Assembly (NCBI GenBank): GCA_025924435.1
Contig: JAICIL010000042.1
Span: 1 to 20,120, forward strand
Origin: Chloroflexia bacterium
GTDB taxonomy: Bacteria > Chloroflexota > Chloroflexia > Thermomicrobiales > JALYUS01
Direction: 5' to 3'
Length of the DNA: 20,120 bases
Below are positions 1 to 7,272 of this stretch, piece after piece (the stretch's first letter is position 1; each line of letters starts with the position of its first letter). Made by a program: the position numbers and the translations under genes. The notes beneath the pieces are model-generated. The model was not told the origin of the DNA. It worked only from the letters and a program-made list of their open reading frames with translations, and ran no database searches.

Positions 1-550
1 GGATGCGGCCGTCGAGCGTCCGGCTTTCGAGCAGCTCGAGGTCGAAGTCGGCCGCTCCCTGGAAGATCGGGGCCGTCCCGGTCTGGCCGCTGATCACCGG
101 GAAGATGGTGAGCTGGACGCGATCGACCAAGCCGGCGGCCATCAGCGCCCGGTTCAACGACAGGCTGCCGTGCGAGCGCAACGGCACCGTAGACTCCCGC
201 TTGAGGCGGGCGACGATGCCGACGGCGTCGCCGCTCACGAGGGTCGCGTCCGGCCAGTCGAGGGGGCCGCGCAGCGTGCGCGAGACGACCGTGGTCGGCA
301 TGTGCTTCATCCGGGTATTGATCGGGTCGTCCACCGACGACACCGCGGAGCCGGGGCCGAGGTGGCGCAGGAACATCCGGAAGGTGTTGGCCCCGAGGAT
401 CAGCCGCTGCTCCGCGCGGTACTGGGCGAGGCGGCGGTCGAGGAACTCGGGACCCTGCTTGCCCCAGTAGCCGCCCCAGTCGCCGCTGCTGTTGTAGGAG
501 CCGAAGCCGTCGACGGTGGAAAAGACGTCGAAGGTATAGGTAGCGGTCAC
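1..550 (-). CDS. RibD C-terminal / dihydrofolate reductase family protein (3' end off the window)
   Basis: About 183 codons are visible and the gene runs off the left edge. I chose GTG at 550 because GGAGGG lies 5 nt upstream and no ATG start fits. The protein begins VTATYTFDVFSTVDGFGSY, the usual first strand of the YwjB/YyaP-type reductases ('xxxSlDG'). It continues with LILGANTFRMF (the nucleotide-site helix of the fold), a TVVSRTL strand, a RSHGSLSLNRALMAAGLVD segment (normally GGxxLxxxLLxxgLvDE) and a late VQLTIFPVISGQTGTAPIF segment. Together these are the signature of the RibD_C/DHFR-like domain, usually about 180-200 residues, so only a few residues are probably missing. The glycine pair of the NADPH motif reads HGS rather than GGS. 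Substrate is unknown; members of this family reduce pterin- or flavin-precursor-like compounds with NADPH. It lies 57 nt downstream of the hydrolase gene on the same strand and may be cotranscribed with it. Confidence 0.88.
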   Translation of the reverse strand, partial: MTATYTFDVFSTVDGFGSYNSSGDWGGYWGKQGPEFLDRRLAQYRAEQRLILGANTFRMFLRHLGPGSAVSSVDDPINTRMKHMPTTVVSRTLRGPLDWPDATLVSGDAVGIVARLKRESTVPLRSHGSLSLNRALMAAGLVDRVQLTIFPVISGQTGTAPIFQGAADFDLELLESRTLDGRI

Positions 551-607
551 GATGCCCTCCTTGCGTACCGTTATGCGTGCAAGATCATGTGGCCTAGTCC
601 ATTTCGG

Positions 608-1411
608 TCAGCCGCGAAAGAACGTTTCCAGCACGGGAGCTAGCGCCTCATTCTGGACGTCATGCGTCTGGCCATCCAGTGCACGGAGATGCGCCTGCGG
701 CAGCGCCCGGCCGAGCACCCGCGCCGCCGCTTGCATCACCGGGTGACTGGCGCCACCATACATGACGAGCGCGGGCACCTGGACGGTAGCGGCCCGATCG
801 TCGGGGACGCCGCAATCTTGGCCGAGGAGGGCGATGTGGTCATAGGCGAGCGTCGGTGCGATCGCCTCCATCGCTGGCCAGAAGGGCGCATGACGCATCC
901 CCGCGACCTGCTCGTGGGGCGTCCCCACATACTCCATGAACAGCGCGATGGCATCTCCGCGGCGACCCGTGGCCAACGCTTCGGCGAGCCGCCCGATGTA
1001 CGTGTTCCATGCCGACCGGGATTCGGCGTCTTCATGGTACGGGGCGTCGTACAGGGCAACCTTCGTGACTTTCGCGCCGAGTGCCGCCGCCGCTTCGAGG
1101 GCAAGGGCGGCACCCGACGAATGACCGTAGAGGGACGCCGATCCGCCAGCCGCGGTGATCAGTGTGTCAAGGTCCTCGATCTCGCGCGCGACCGCATAGG
1201 GCTGCGTATCCCCGCTGTCGCCGCGACCACGGCGGTCATAGTTGTAGACCGTGAACTGCGGCGCGAGGCGCCGGGCGAGTTGAGGCCCCGACCACGATAA
1301 CCGGGCGCACAGCGCACCCGCAACGAGGATGACCGCCGGGCCGTCACCCTGCTGATCGTACGCGATGGTCGTGCCGTCCCTGGAGGTGACGGTCCGGTAT
1401 TGCGTATCCAT
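608..1411 (-). CDS. alpha/beta hydrolase fold protein
   Basis: The product is 267 aa from ATG 1411, with AAGGAG about 11 nt upstream; the frame is open further upstream but that part has no family similarity. The fold is clear: an N-terminal strand pair (TVTSRDGTTIAYDQQGDGP), the oxyanion-hole strand ILVAGALCARLSW, the YNYDRRGRGDSGDT loop, and the nucleophile elbow GHSSG with Ser98. The catalytic His is most likely H250 in LDGQTHDVQ. The usual acid after strand 7 is absent (the loop reads MYGGASHPV), and D122 in VALYDAPY after strand 6 is the likely substitute, as in several actinobacterial relatives. There is no signal peptide, so it should be cytosolic. Substrate cannot be read from sequence; it could be an esterase, lactonase or similar. 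It stands 185 nt downstream of hisB and upstream of the reductase-like gene. Confidence 0.9.
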   Translation of the reverse strand: MDTQYRTVTSRDGTTIAYDQQGDGPAVILVAGALCARLSWSGPQLARRLAPQFTVYNYDRRGRGDSGDTQPYAVAREIEDLDTLITAAGGSASLYGHSSGAALALEAAAALGAKVTKVALYDAPYHEDAESRSAWNTYIGRLAEALATGRRGDAIALFMEYVGTPHEQVAGMRHAPFWPAMEAIAPTLAYDHIALLGQDCGVPDDRAATVQVPALVMYGGASHPVMQAAARVLGRALPQAHLRALDGQTHDVQNEALAPVLETFFRG

Positions 1412-1468
1412 TGGTATTCGCGCTCCTTGCCACTGATCGGCGTCCGGCTCTGCGGCGCCACCCAACAC

Positions 1469-1485
1469 CTACCGACATCAGGTAG
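1469..1485. repeat. small inverted repeat upstream of the hydrolase gene
   Basis: CTACC-gacatca-GGTAG forms 5-bp arms with a 7-nt centre, about 60 nt upstream of the hydrolase start codon. It could be a repressor operator or a weak RNA hairpin. The arms are short and there is no T-run, so it is not a terminator. Confidence 0.3.
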
Positions 1486-1596
1486 TCGCTCGGCACGCGA
1501 GTAAATCGACACATGCCCGACCACCGTTTGCCACAGCGAGCAGCGAGTGCGAACGGACGCCAGGTATGTCTTGACTGAGTGCGTACTGAGGACTCG

Positions 1597-2208
1597 TTAC
1601 GCGCTACTTTCGATCACGCCCTTTGAGGACGGAACGGTGTCCCCGAGGCGGGGGTCGCGCTGGGTCGCGGCGTCGAGGGCGCGCCCGAACCCCTTGAAGA
1701 TCGCCTCCACCTCGTGATGGGCGTTCGCGCCGTAGTGCAGCAGGACGTGGAGGTTCATCCGCGCCTCCGTCGCCAGCGACAGGAGGAAATGGCGCACGAG
1801 ATCCGTCTCCAGATTGCCGACGTGCGTCGCGGAGAACGCCCCCCGCAGCACGAAAAAGCCGCGCCCGCCGAGGTCCACCGCCGTCGTCGCGAGCGCCTCG
1901 TCCATCGGCATCACCGCGTGCGCCGCCCGCCGGATGCCGCGCCGCTCGCCCAGCGCCTGGCCGATCGCGCGCCCCAGGCAGAGCCCGACATCCTCCACCG
2001 TGTGATGGCCGTCCACCTCCAGATCGCCGTTTGCGGCGACTTCCAGATCGAAGAAGCCGTGCCGCGCCCAGAGCGTCAGGAAATGGTCGAGCGCGCCGAT
2101 GCCCGTCGCGATCTCCGTCTTCCCCGTGCCGTCAATCGCCACGCTGACCACGACATGCGTCTCCGCCGTCTCCCGCTCAACCGTACCGGTGCGCCGCGTC
2201 GTCGTCAT
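1597..2208 (-). CDS. hisB: imidazoleglycerol-phosphate dehydratase
   Basis: The product is 203 aa and catalyses step 6 of histidine synthesis (imidazole-glycerol-P to imidazole-acetol-P) as a Mn-dependent, cytosolic 24-mer. The start is ATG 2208, whose ATGA overlaps the hisC stop. An apparent longer frame upstream is only the shadow of hisC. Diagnostic motifs are all present: LDHFLTLWARHGFFDL, the first metal site DGHHTVEDVG (HHxxE), MDEALATTAVDLGGRG, and the second metal site ANAHHEVEAIFKGFGRAL. It is the monofunctional form, with no HAD phosphatase domain, so histidinol phosphatase must be encoded elsewhere. It is the last gene of the overlapping his block. No terminator is visible in the 185 nt after its stop. 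Confidence 0.97.
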   Translation of the reverse strand: MTTTRRTGTVERETAETHVVVSVAIDGTGKTEIATGIGALDHFLTLWARHGFFDLEVAANGDLEVDGHHTVEDVGLCLGRAIGQALGERRGIRRAAHAVMPMDEALATTAVDLGGRGFFVLRGAFSATHVGNLETDLVRHFLLSLATEARMNLHVLLHYGANAHHEVEAIFKGFGRALDAATQRDPRLGDTVPSSKGVIESSA

Positions 2209-3326
2209 GCCATCTCCCGTGCGTACCGCTGCGCGAGCAGCGTCATGCGGCGCATCAACCGATCCGTATCCTCCGGCTTGCCGACCGAGATGCGCACGTA
2301 GTCCGCCAAATCGGGCGAGGAATAGCGCCAGACGAAGATGCCGTCCTCCTCCAACCATTCCTGCAGGGCGGCGCCCCCCCCGTGCAGGACATGGACGAGC
2401 AGGTAATTCGCCTTGCTTTCCAGCGGCCGGACGAAGTTGAGTTTCCGCAGCGCCCGGTAGAGCCGCAGCCGTTCCAGCCGGATGCGGCGGATCGTCGCGC
2501 GGAAATAGGCCATCTCGTCGAAGACCGCGCGCACCGCAACCTGCGCCGCGACATTGACGTTGTACGGCTGCTTGATCCGCCACGCCGCGTCCGCCATCCA
2601 CCGGGGCATCAGGCCGTATCCGACGCGCAAACCCGCCAGACCCGCCCACTTGGAGAAGGTCCGCAGGACGACGAGATTGTCGAACTCGCCGATCAGCGGC
2701 GCGACGGTGCGGCCGCTGAACTCGAAGTACGCCTCGTCCACGACGACGATCACGCCGTGCCGGAGGAGTCGCACCACGTCCCGCTCCCGGCAGAGATTGC
2801 CGCTCGGGTTGTTCGGCGAGGCGACGAAGGCGAGTTTCACATCGGGCGTCAGGGCCGTCTCCATCGCCTCGATGTCGAGCGAGAAATCCGCCCGGCGCGG
2901 CACGGCGCTCACGCCCGCGCCGAAGGCCTCCGCGCGCGCCCGGTACATGCCGAAGGTCGGCGTCGGGATCAGCACCGCGTCGCCCGGCCCGACGAAGAGC
3001 CAGAAGAGCAGGTCAATGATCTCGTCCGACCCGTTGCCGACGATGATCCGCCGCGCGTCCATCCCGGTATAGTCCGCCAGCAATGCCCGGATCTCCCGGC
3101 TCTCCGGGTCGGGGTAGAGGTGATACCGATCGAATGAGGCGAGCGCCTCCTGCACCCTGAGCGGCGTCCCGTAGGGGTTCTCATTCGCGTTGAGGCGCAG
3201 GATACGCTCCGGTGCGAGGCCGCGCCGGGCCGCCGCCGCCTCGACCGACTCGACCGCTCGATACGGCTCGACCGCCGCGACGCTCGGGCGCAACAGGTCG
3301 CGCGGGTCCGGAGATGCTTCGATCAC
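2205..3326 (-). CDS. hisC: histidinol-phosphate aminotransferase
   Basis: The product is 373 aa, a PLP-dependent class I/II aminotransferase that converts imidazole-acetol-P to L-histidinol-P. It starts with GTG at 3326, sharing GTGA with the hisD stop. Family landmarks are the LNANENPYG N-terminus, VGNGSDEIIDLLF (cofactor phosphate contact), ASPNNPSGN, VVDEAYFEF (Asp that contacts the PLP ring), the Schiff-base lysine in RTFSKWAGLAGLRVGYG, and the substrate-binding Arg in DYVRISVGKPEDTDRL. Its length is typical. It also resembles aromatic/tyrosine-type HisC paralogues, but its place between hisD and hisB supports the histidine role. Translation is probably coupled to hisD. Confidence 0.96.
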   Translation of the reverse strand: MIEASPDPRDLLRPSVAAVEPYRAVESVEAAAARRGLAPERILRLNANENPYGTPLRVQEALASFDRYHLYPDPESREIRALLADYTGMDARRIIVGNGSDEIIDLLFWLFVGPGDAVLIPTPTFGMYRARAEAFGAGVSAVPRRADFSLDIEAMETALTPDVKLAFVASPNNPSGNLCRERDVVRLLRHGVIVVVDEAYFEFSGRTVAPLIGEFDNLVVLRTFSKWAGLAGLRVGYGLMPRWMADAAWRIKQPYNVNVAAQVAVRAVFDEMAYFRATIRRIRLERLRLYRALRKLNFVRPLESKANYLLVHVLHGGGAALQEWLEEDGIFVWRYSSPDLADYVRISVGKPEDTDRLMRRMTLLAQRYAREMA

Positions 3327-4666
3327 GGGCGTCTCTCTGTCGCATCCGCATCAACGCGCATGCGCGCGGCCCGCGCGTGGCCCTCCAGCCCCTCGGCGGC
3401 GGCGATGATCGCCGCATCCCCGGCCAGCGCGGCGGCCGCACCGGGCGTCAACCCGACGACGCTCATCGTCCGCACGAAGTCGCCGACGTGCATCGCGGAA
3501 GAGAAGCGTGCCGAGCCGCCCGTCGGCATCACATGGCTCGGCCCGGCGATGTAATCCCCCAGCACTTCCGGACTTGCCTCGCCGAGGAAAACGCCCCCCG
3601 CATTCTCGACCAATCCGAGATACCGCCACGGCTCCCGGACGAGCAAACACAAATGCTCCGGCGCGTACTCGTTCGCCAGTTCGATTGCCCGCTCGATGCA
3701 CGGCACGACGACCGCGCCGCCCGTCGCGTCCAGCGCGGCGCGGACGACTTCGGCGCGCGGCAGGTCGGCCAGTTGCCGCGCCATCGCCTCGTCCACGGCG
3801 CGGGCAACCCGCCCATCGGTCGCGAGCAGAATCGCGGACGAAGTCTCGCCGTGTTCCGCCTGCGCGATCAGGTCCGCCGCCGCGCGGGCGGGGTCGGCGC
3901 TCTCGTCCGCGATCACCACCGTCTCGGTCGGCCCGGCGATCTGGTCAATCGCCACCGCGCCGAAGACCTGCCGCTTCGCCGCGCTCACAAAGGGGTTGCC
4001 CGGCCCGACGATCTTATCCACGCGCGGCACGGTCTCCGTCCCGTACGCGAGGGCGGCGATGGCCTGCGCGCCCCCGATGGTGAAGACCCGATCCACCCCC
4101 GCGATAGCCGCAGCGGCGAGGATCGCATCCGCGACGCCCGCCGGGTGCGGCGGGGTCGTGACGATAATCTCCCGCACGCCCGCCACGCGCGCCGGGATCG
4201 CGGACATCAAGAGCGTGGACGGATAGGCGGCGGTGCCGCCGGGGACATAGATGCCGACCCGCGCCAGCGGCCGGACGATCTGCCCGAGCATCCCGTCCGG
4301 CGTGATCCACTGCCACCCCTCGTGATGTTCATGCAGATGGAAGGCGCGGATGCGCTCCGCCGCGTGTTCGAGCGCGGCGCGCAGGGCGGGCGCGATGCGG
4401 GCGCGCGCCGCGTCCAGCGCGGATGGTGCGACCTCGGTCACGGCCAGATGCACGCCGTCAATGCGCGCCGTGTAGTCGCGCACCGCCGCGTCGCCGCCCG
4501 CCGCGACCGCCGCGCAAACTTCTTCCGCCACGCCTGCCGCCGTGAGGGAACGACCAAAGACGCGCTCGATCCCCGCCTGGACATGCGGAGGCAAGGGAGG
4601 TTCGCTCGCGGGCAGGCGGCGAAGAATCGTCCGCCGCGCCTCCGCGATGTCCGTGAAGACGCGCAT
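3323..4666 (-). CDS. hisD: histidinol dehydrogenase
   Basis: The product is 447 aa from ATG 4666. A GTG one codon upstream (4669) is the alternative start. With the ATG the junction with hisG is TGATG. The enzyme is a Zn- and NAD-dependent dehydrogenase that performs the last two oxidations to histidine. Visible motifs are GIYVPGGTAAYPSTLLM, GGAQAIAALAYGTETVP, VDKIVGPGNPFVSAAKR, IDQIAGPTETVVIAD, the zinc ligands in LIAQAEHGE, the catalytic Glu-His pair in NEYAPEHL, and GDYIAGPSHVMPTGGSARF, which carries another catalytic His and a metal-binding Asp. Length and motif order are normal. It sits inside the hisG-hisD-hisC-hisB run and is translationally coupled on both sides. Confidence 0.97.
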   Translation of the reverse strand: MRVFTDIAEARRTILRRLPASEPPLPPHVQAGIERVFGRSLTAAGVAEEVCAAVAAGGDAAVRDYTARIDGVHLAVTEVAPSALDAARARIAPALRAALEHAAERIRAFHLHEHHEGWQWITPDGMLGQIVRPLARVGIYVPGGTAAYPSTLLMSAIPARVAGVREIIVTTPPHPAGVADAILAAAAIAGVDRVFTIGGAQAIAALAYGTETVPRVDKIVGPGNPFVSAAKRQVFGAVAIDQIAGPTETVVIADESADPARAAADLIAQAEHGETSSAILLATDGRVARAVDEAMARQLADLPRAEVVRAALDATGGAVVVPCIERAIELANEYAPEHLCLLVREPWRYLGLVENAGGVFLGEASPEVLGDYIAGPSHVMPTGGSARFSSAMHVGDFVRTMSVVGLTPGAAAALAGDAAIIAAAEGLEGHARAARMRVDADATERRP

Positions 4667-5727
4667 CACGGCACCATCTCAGGCGGCAGACCGAGCGCCT
4701 CAAGCATCGCGACATATGCCTGCGAAACCTGCTCGAACACGTATTCCGGCGCGCCGACCGTGATGCCATTGCACCCGGCGCGCCGCAAATGGTCAATCGC
4801 AGTGACCAGCAAATGCTCTTCGATGACCAGGCTGACGGTATACCAGCCCGTCTCCAGCGCCGTAATCACCGGGCCGTGATGGGCCGTTGACAGTTTCGGA
4901 AAGACGGGCGCGACCGTCGGGCCGAGCGTCCCCGCCGTCTCGACTTGTCGAATGACGTGCTCCGCAACATCGGCCGCGCTCTCGCCCCGCACATTGGCGA
5001 TCAGCGTCCGGTAGCGACGGGCGCGAAAATGGGCCTCGATGAACTCCATCAAATGCCGCAACGCCTCGCGCTTCGCGGGCGACGCGAGGAGTTCCCGCCG
5101 ATTGCCAATCAAGCAGGCCTGCGTCTCCATGATCGTCCCGCCCTCGATCTCTTTGAGGCGGTTGTCGCGGAGCGTCGTCCCGGTTTCCGTCCGGTCGGCG
5201 ACGATATCCGCCGTATCAATCGCCGGGGCCGCCTCCAGCCCGCCCTCGCCCTCGATGACGACGAAATAGGTCACACCATGCGCGTAGAGGAAATCCTTGA
5301 CGAGGTTCGGCGAGTCCGTGATGACCCGCAGCGTCCGGCCGCGCGCGCGGAAATCCGCCGCGAGGTCCGCGAGATCGGCGATCGTCGTCACATCCACCCA
5401 CGCCTCCGGCACCTCGATCACGAAGCGGCAGCGGCTGAAGCCGAGATCCGGCATCAGGACGATGACGGACTCTCCATCGTCCTGGTGCTCCGCGACGAAA
5501 TCGAGGCCCGTGATGCCAATGTCCGCCAGCCCCGCTTCGACCTTCGTGACGATGTCCGCCGCGCGCTGGAAGAGCACGGAGACGTGCGGCATCCCCCGCA
5601 GCGACCCGACATACTGCCGCGCGTTCGGCCGCCGCACGGGAAAGCCGACGCGCTCGAAGAAGAAGCGCGTCCCCTCCTCGATGCGTCCCTTGCTCGGCAG
5701 GGCCAGCCGCAACACGTCGCTACTCAT
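4666..5727 (-). CDS. hisG: ATP phosphoribosyltransferase, long form with C-terminal regulatory domain
   Basis: The product is 353 aa and catalyses the committed step of histidine synthesis (ATP + PRPP). ATG 5727 overlaps the upstream stop as ATGA. The catalytic bilobed part covers about residues 1-235, with LALPSKGR near the start, GLADIGITGLDFVAEH, and the PRPP loop ADIVADRTETGTTLRDN. A further domain of about 100 residues follows: LIANVRGESAADVAEHVIR, then GPTVAPVF, GWYTVSLVIEEHLLVTAIDH and GCNGITVGAPEYVFEQV. This matches the ACT-like HisG_C domain, which binds histidine for feedback inhibition. The long form normally works as a homohexamer without HisZ, which matters for interpreting the upstream HisS-like gene. 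At 353 aa it is longer than common HisG-long proteins (about 290-300 aa). Confidence 0.96.
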   Translation of the reverse strand: MSSDVLRLALPSKGRIEEGTRFFFERVGFPVRRPNARQYVGSLRGMPHVSVLFQRAADIVTKVEAGLADIGITGLDFVAEHQDDGESVIVLMPDLGFSRCRFVIEVPEAWVDVTTIADLADLAADFRARGRTLRVITDSPNLVKDFLYAHGVTYFVVIEGEGGLEAAPAIDTADIVADRTETGTTLRDNRLKEIEGGTIMETQACLIGNRRELLASPAKREALRHLMEFIEAHFRARRYRTLIANVRGESAADVAEHVIRQVETAGTLGPTVAPVFPKLSTAHHGPVITALETGWYTVSLVIEEHLLVTAIDHLRRAGCNGITVGAPEYVFEQVSQAYVAMLEALGLPPEMVP

Positions 5728-7217
5728 CGCGCACCATCGGGTTCCATCGGCACAGGGAGCGGTTCTTCACCTCGATGGATATGTCGCTCGCTCTCGCCGT
5801 TCAACGGCAACCAGCGCACCGCATGGCCGTCTGCCGACGGCTCCGCGTAGGCGTCCGCTCGGATGGAGCGCGCGTGCTTGATCGCCGCGTTCGGCGTCCG
5901 GTCCCGCACGTCGAGCAATGCCGTCCACCCGGCCGCACGGAGCGCCTGCGCGAGGTCGGCGGCATGCCGCGCCCCCACGCCCTCGCCATGTCCGACCACC
6001 ACCGTCGGCCTCGGTGCGGCGCCGCGATCCGATGGCGTCAACGCCTCCGCGATCCGTTCGATGCCGAGCGAGAAGCCGACCGCGGGCAGGGGCTGCCGCG
6101 CGCCGAGGATCGCCGCGAGGTCGTCGTACCGGCCGCCGCCGCCCAATTGCTCCGCGCCTTCGGCGTACAACTCGAACAGGACGCCCGTGTAGTAGTGGAG
6201 GCCGCGACCGAGGCCGAGGTCGAGGATGATCTGCTCCGGCGCGATGCCATACGCGCCGAGAAGCGCGATCACCGACCGCAACCGGACGACGGCGTCCATC
6301 CCCATGTGCTCCGCCGTCAGCAGCGCCTCGAGTTGCGGGAAGACGGCGGCGGGCGTGCCGCGCAGCATCACGAGGCGGCGGAGGAAATCGAGCGCGCGCC
6401 GCACATCGTTCCCCTCCGCGCGCCGCGCCATCTTCCGAATCAACCCCTCGGCGATCTCCTCCGGCGTGCGGCGGTGGCCGTCGAGCGAGATGCCCGCCTC
6501 GCGCAGGAGCGATAGGAAGGCGTCGCGGTCGGGCGGCTGCACCGCCGTCGCCGGTGCGTACTCGATCTCCTCGTCCAGCATCGCGGCGAGCGCGGGATGG
6601 ATGCGCTCGCCGCGCGGATCGTCCGGGCGTAACCGCTCCATGCTCCAGACGAGCCATTCCCGCACCCGCTCGTCCAGCGCCAGCCCCGCGAGGAAGCCGC
6701 GCACGATGCCGACATGGCCGAGCACGATCCGCACCGTCGGGATGCCGGCGGCCCGCAGCGCCGTCGCCGCCGTGCCGATCACTTCCGCGTCCGCCGCCGC
6801 GGTCGCCGCGCCGAGCAGTTCGATGCCAATCTCGGTGAACTGCCGGTAGCGCGCCTGCCCCGGCCGCTCGTAGCGGAAGACCGGGCCGTGATACGCGACG
6901 CGGATCGGCAGCGGCGCGCTCTGCATCGTCGCGATCGTGCTCCGCACGACCGACGCCGTGAACTCCGGGCGCAGGCACAAATCGCGGTTCCGGTACCGGA
7001 ATGCGTACATCTGCTGGACGCGCTCCTCGCCCGCCTTGCGCAAGAAGAGTTCGGTGGACTCAACCACCGGGAAATCCATCTGCGCGTACCCGGCCTTGGC
7101 GCATTCCGCGAGGATGCGCGCGGCCAGCGTCGCGTGCGCGGCATGGAGCGCGGGCGGGATGTCGTTCATCCCGCGCACGCGCTCCACCGCCACATTCGTC
7201 GCCTGTCGCATCGCCAC
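5724..7217 (-). CDS. hisS: histidyl-tRNA synthetase family protein (HisS, or a HisZ-like paralogue)
   Basis: The product is 497 aa from GTG 7217, preceded by GGGAGGAG at 7-nt spacing; ATG 7211 is the alternative. Class II features are the VRGMNDIPP start, the LRPEFTASVVR histidine/ATP loop, motif 2 FRYERPGQARYRQFTEIG, RGLHYYTGVLFELYAEG, GGGGRYDDLAAILG and motif 3 AVGFSLGIERI. A C-terminal anticodon-like domain follows (TVVVGHGEGVGARHAADLA, then NAAIKHARSIRAD) with a poorly conserved end. The motif 2 Arg, the Arg and Tyr of RGLxYY and the motif 3 Arg are kept, favouring an active synthetase. However, FTE replaces the synthetase-type FHQ and H replaces D in RGLDYY. It overlaps hisG by 4 nt, which is where hisZ genes often sit. 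A GC hairpin (7230-7248) lies directly upstream of the ribosome site. Confidence 0.85.
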   Translation of the reverse strand: MAMRQATNVAVERVRGMNDIPPALHAAHATLAARILAECAKAGYAQMDFPVVESTELFLRKAGEERVQQMYAFRYRNRDLCLRPEFTASVVRSTIATMQSAPLPIRVAYHGPVFRYERPGQARYRQFTEIGIELLGAATAAADAEVIGTAATALRAAGIPTVRIVLGHVGIVRGFLAGLALDERVREWLVWSMERLRPDDPRGERIHPALAAMLDEEIEYAPATAVQPPDRDAFLSLLREAGISLDGHRRTPEEIAEGLIRKMARRAEGNDVRRALDFLRRLVMLRGTPAAVFPQLEALLTAEHMGMDAVVRLRSVIALLGAYGIAPEQIILDLGLGRGLHYYTGVLFELYAEGAEQLGGGGRYDDLAAILGARQPLPAVGFSLGIERIAEALTPSDRGAAPRPTVVVGHGEGVGARHAADLAQALRAAGWTALLDVRDRTPNAAIKHARSIRADAYAEPSADGHAVRWLPLNGESERHIHRGEEPLPVPMEPDGAR

Positions 7218-7272
7218 CCGCGCACTCCTCCCGACGCCGCGCGCCGGGCCACATCTTACCATGCCCACCGTG

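Noticed and set aside
560..583. Inverted repeat CTTGC...GCAAG upstream of the reductase-like gene
   Set aside because: Arms are only 5 bp with a 14-nt centre; too weak to call an operator or hairpin.
3212..4879. Long plus-strand open frame antisense to hisD and hisC
   Set aside because: Same reason: shadow of hisD/hisC/hisG with low-complexity Arg/Asp-rich composition.
7230..7248. Terminator between pheT and the hisS-like gene
   Set aside because: A 7-bp GC hairpin exists but is followed by a ribosome site rather than a T-run, so intrinsic termination is unlikely.
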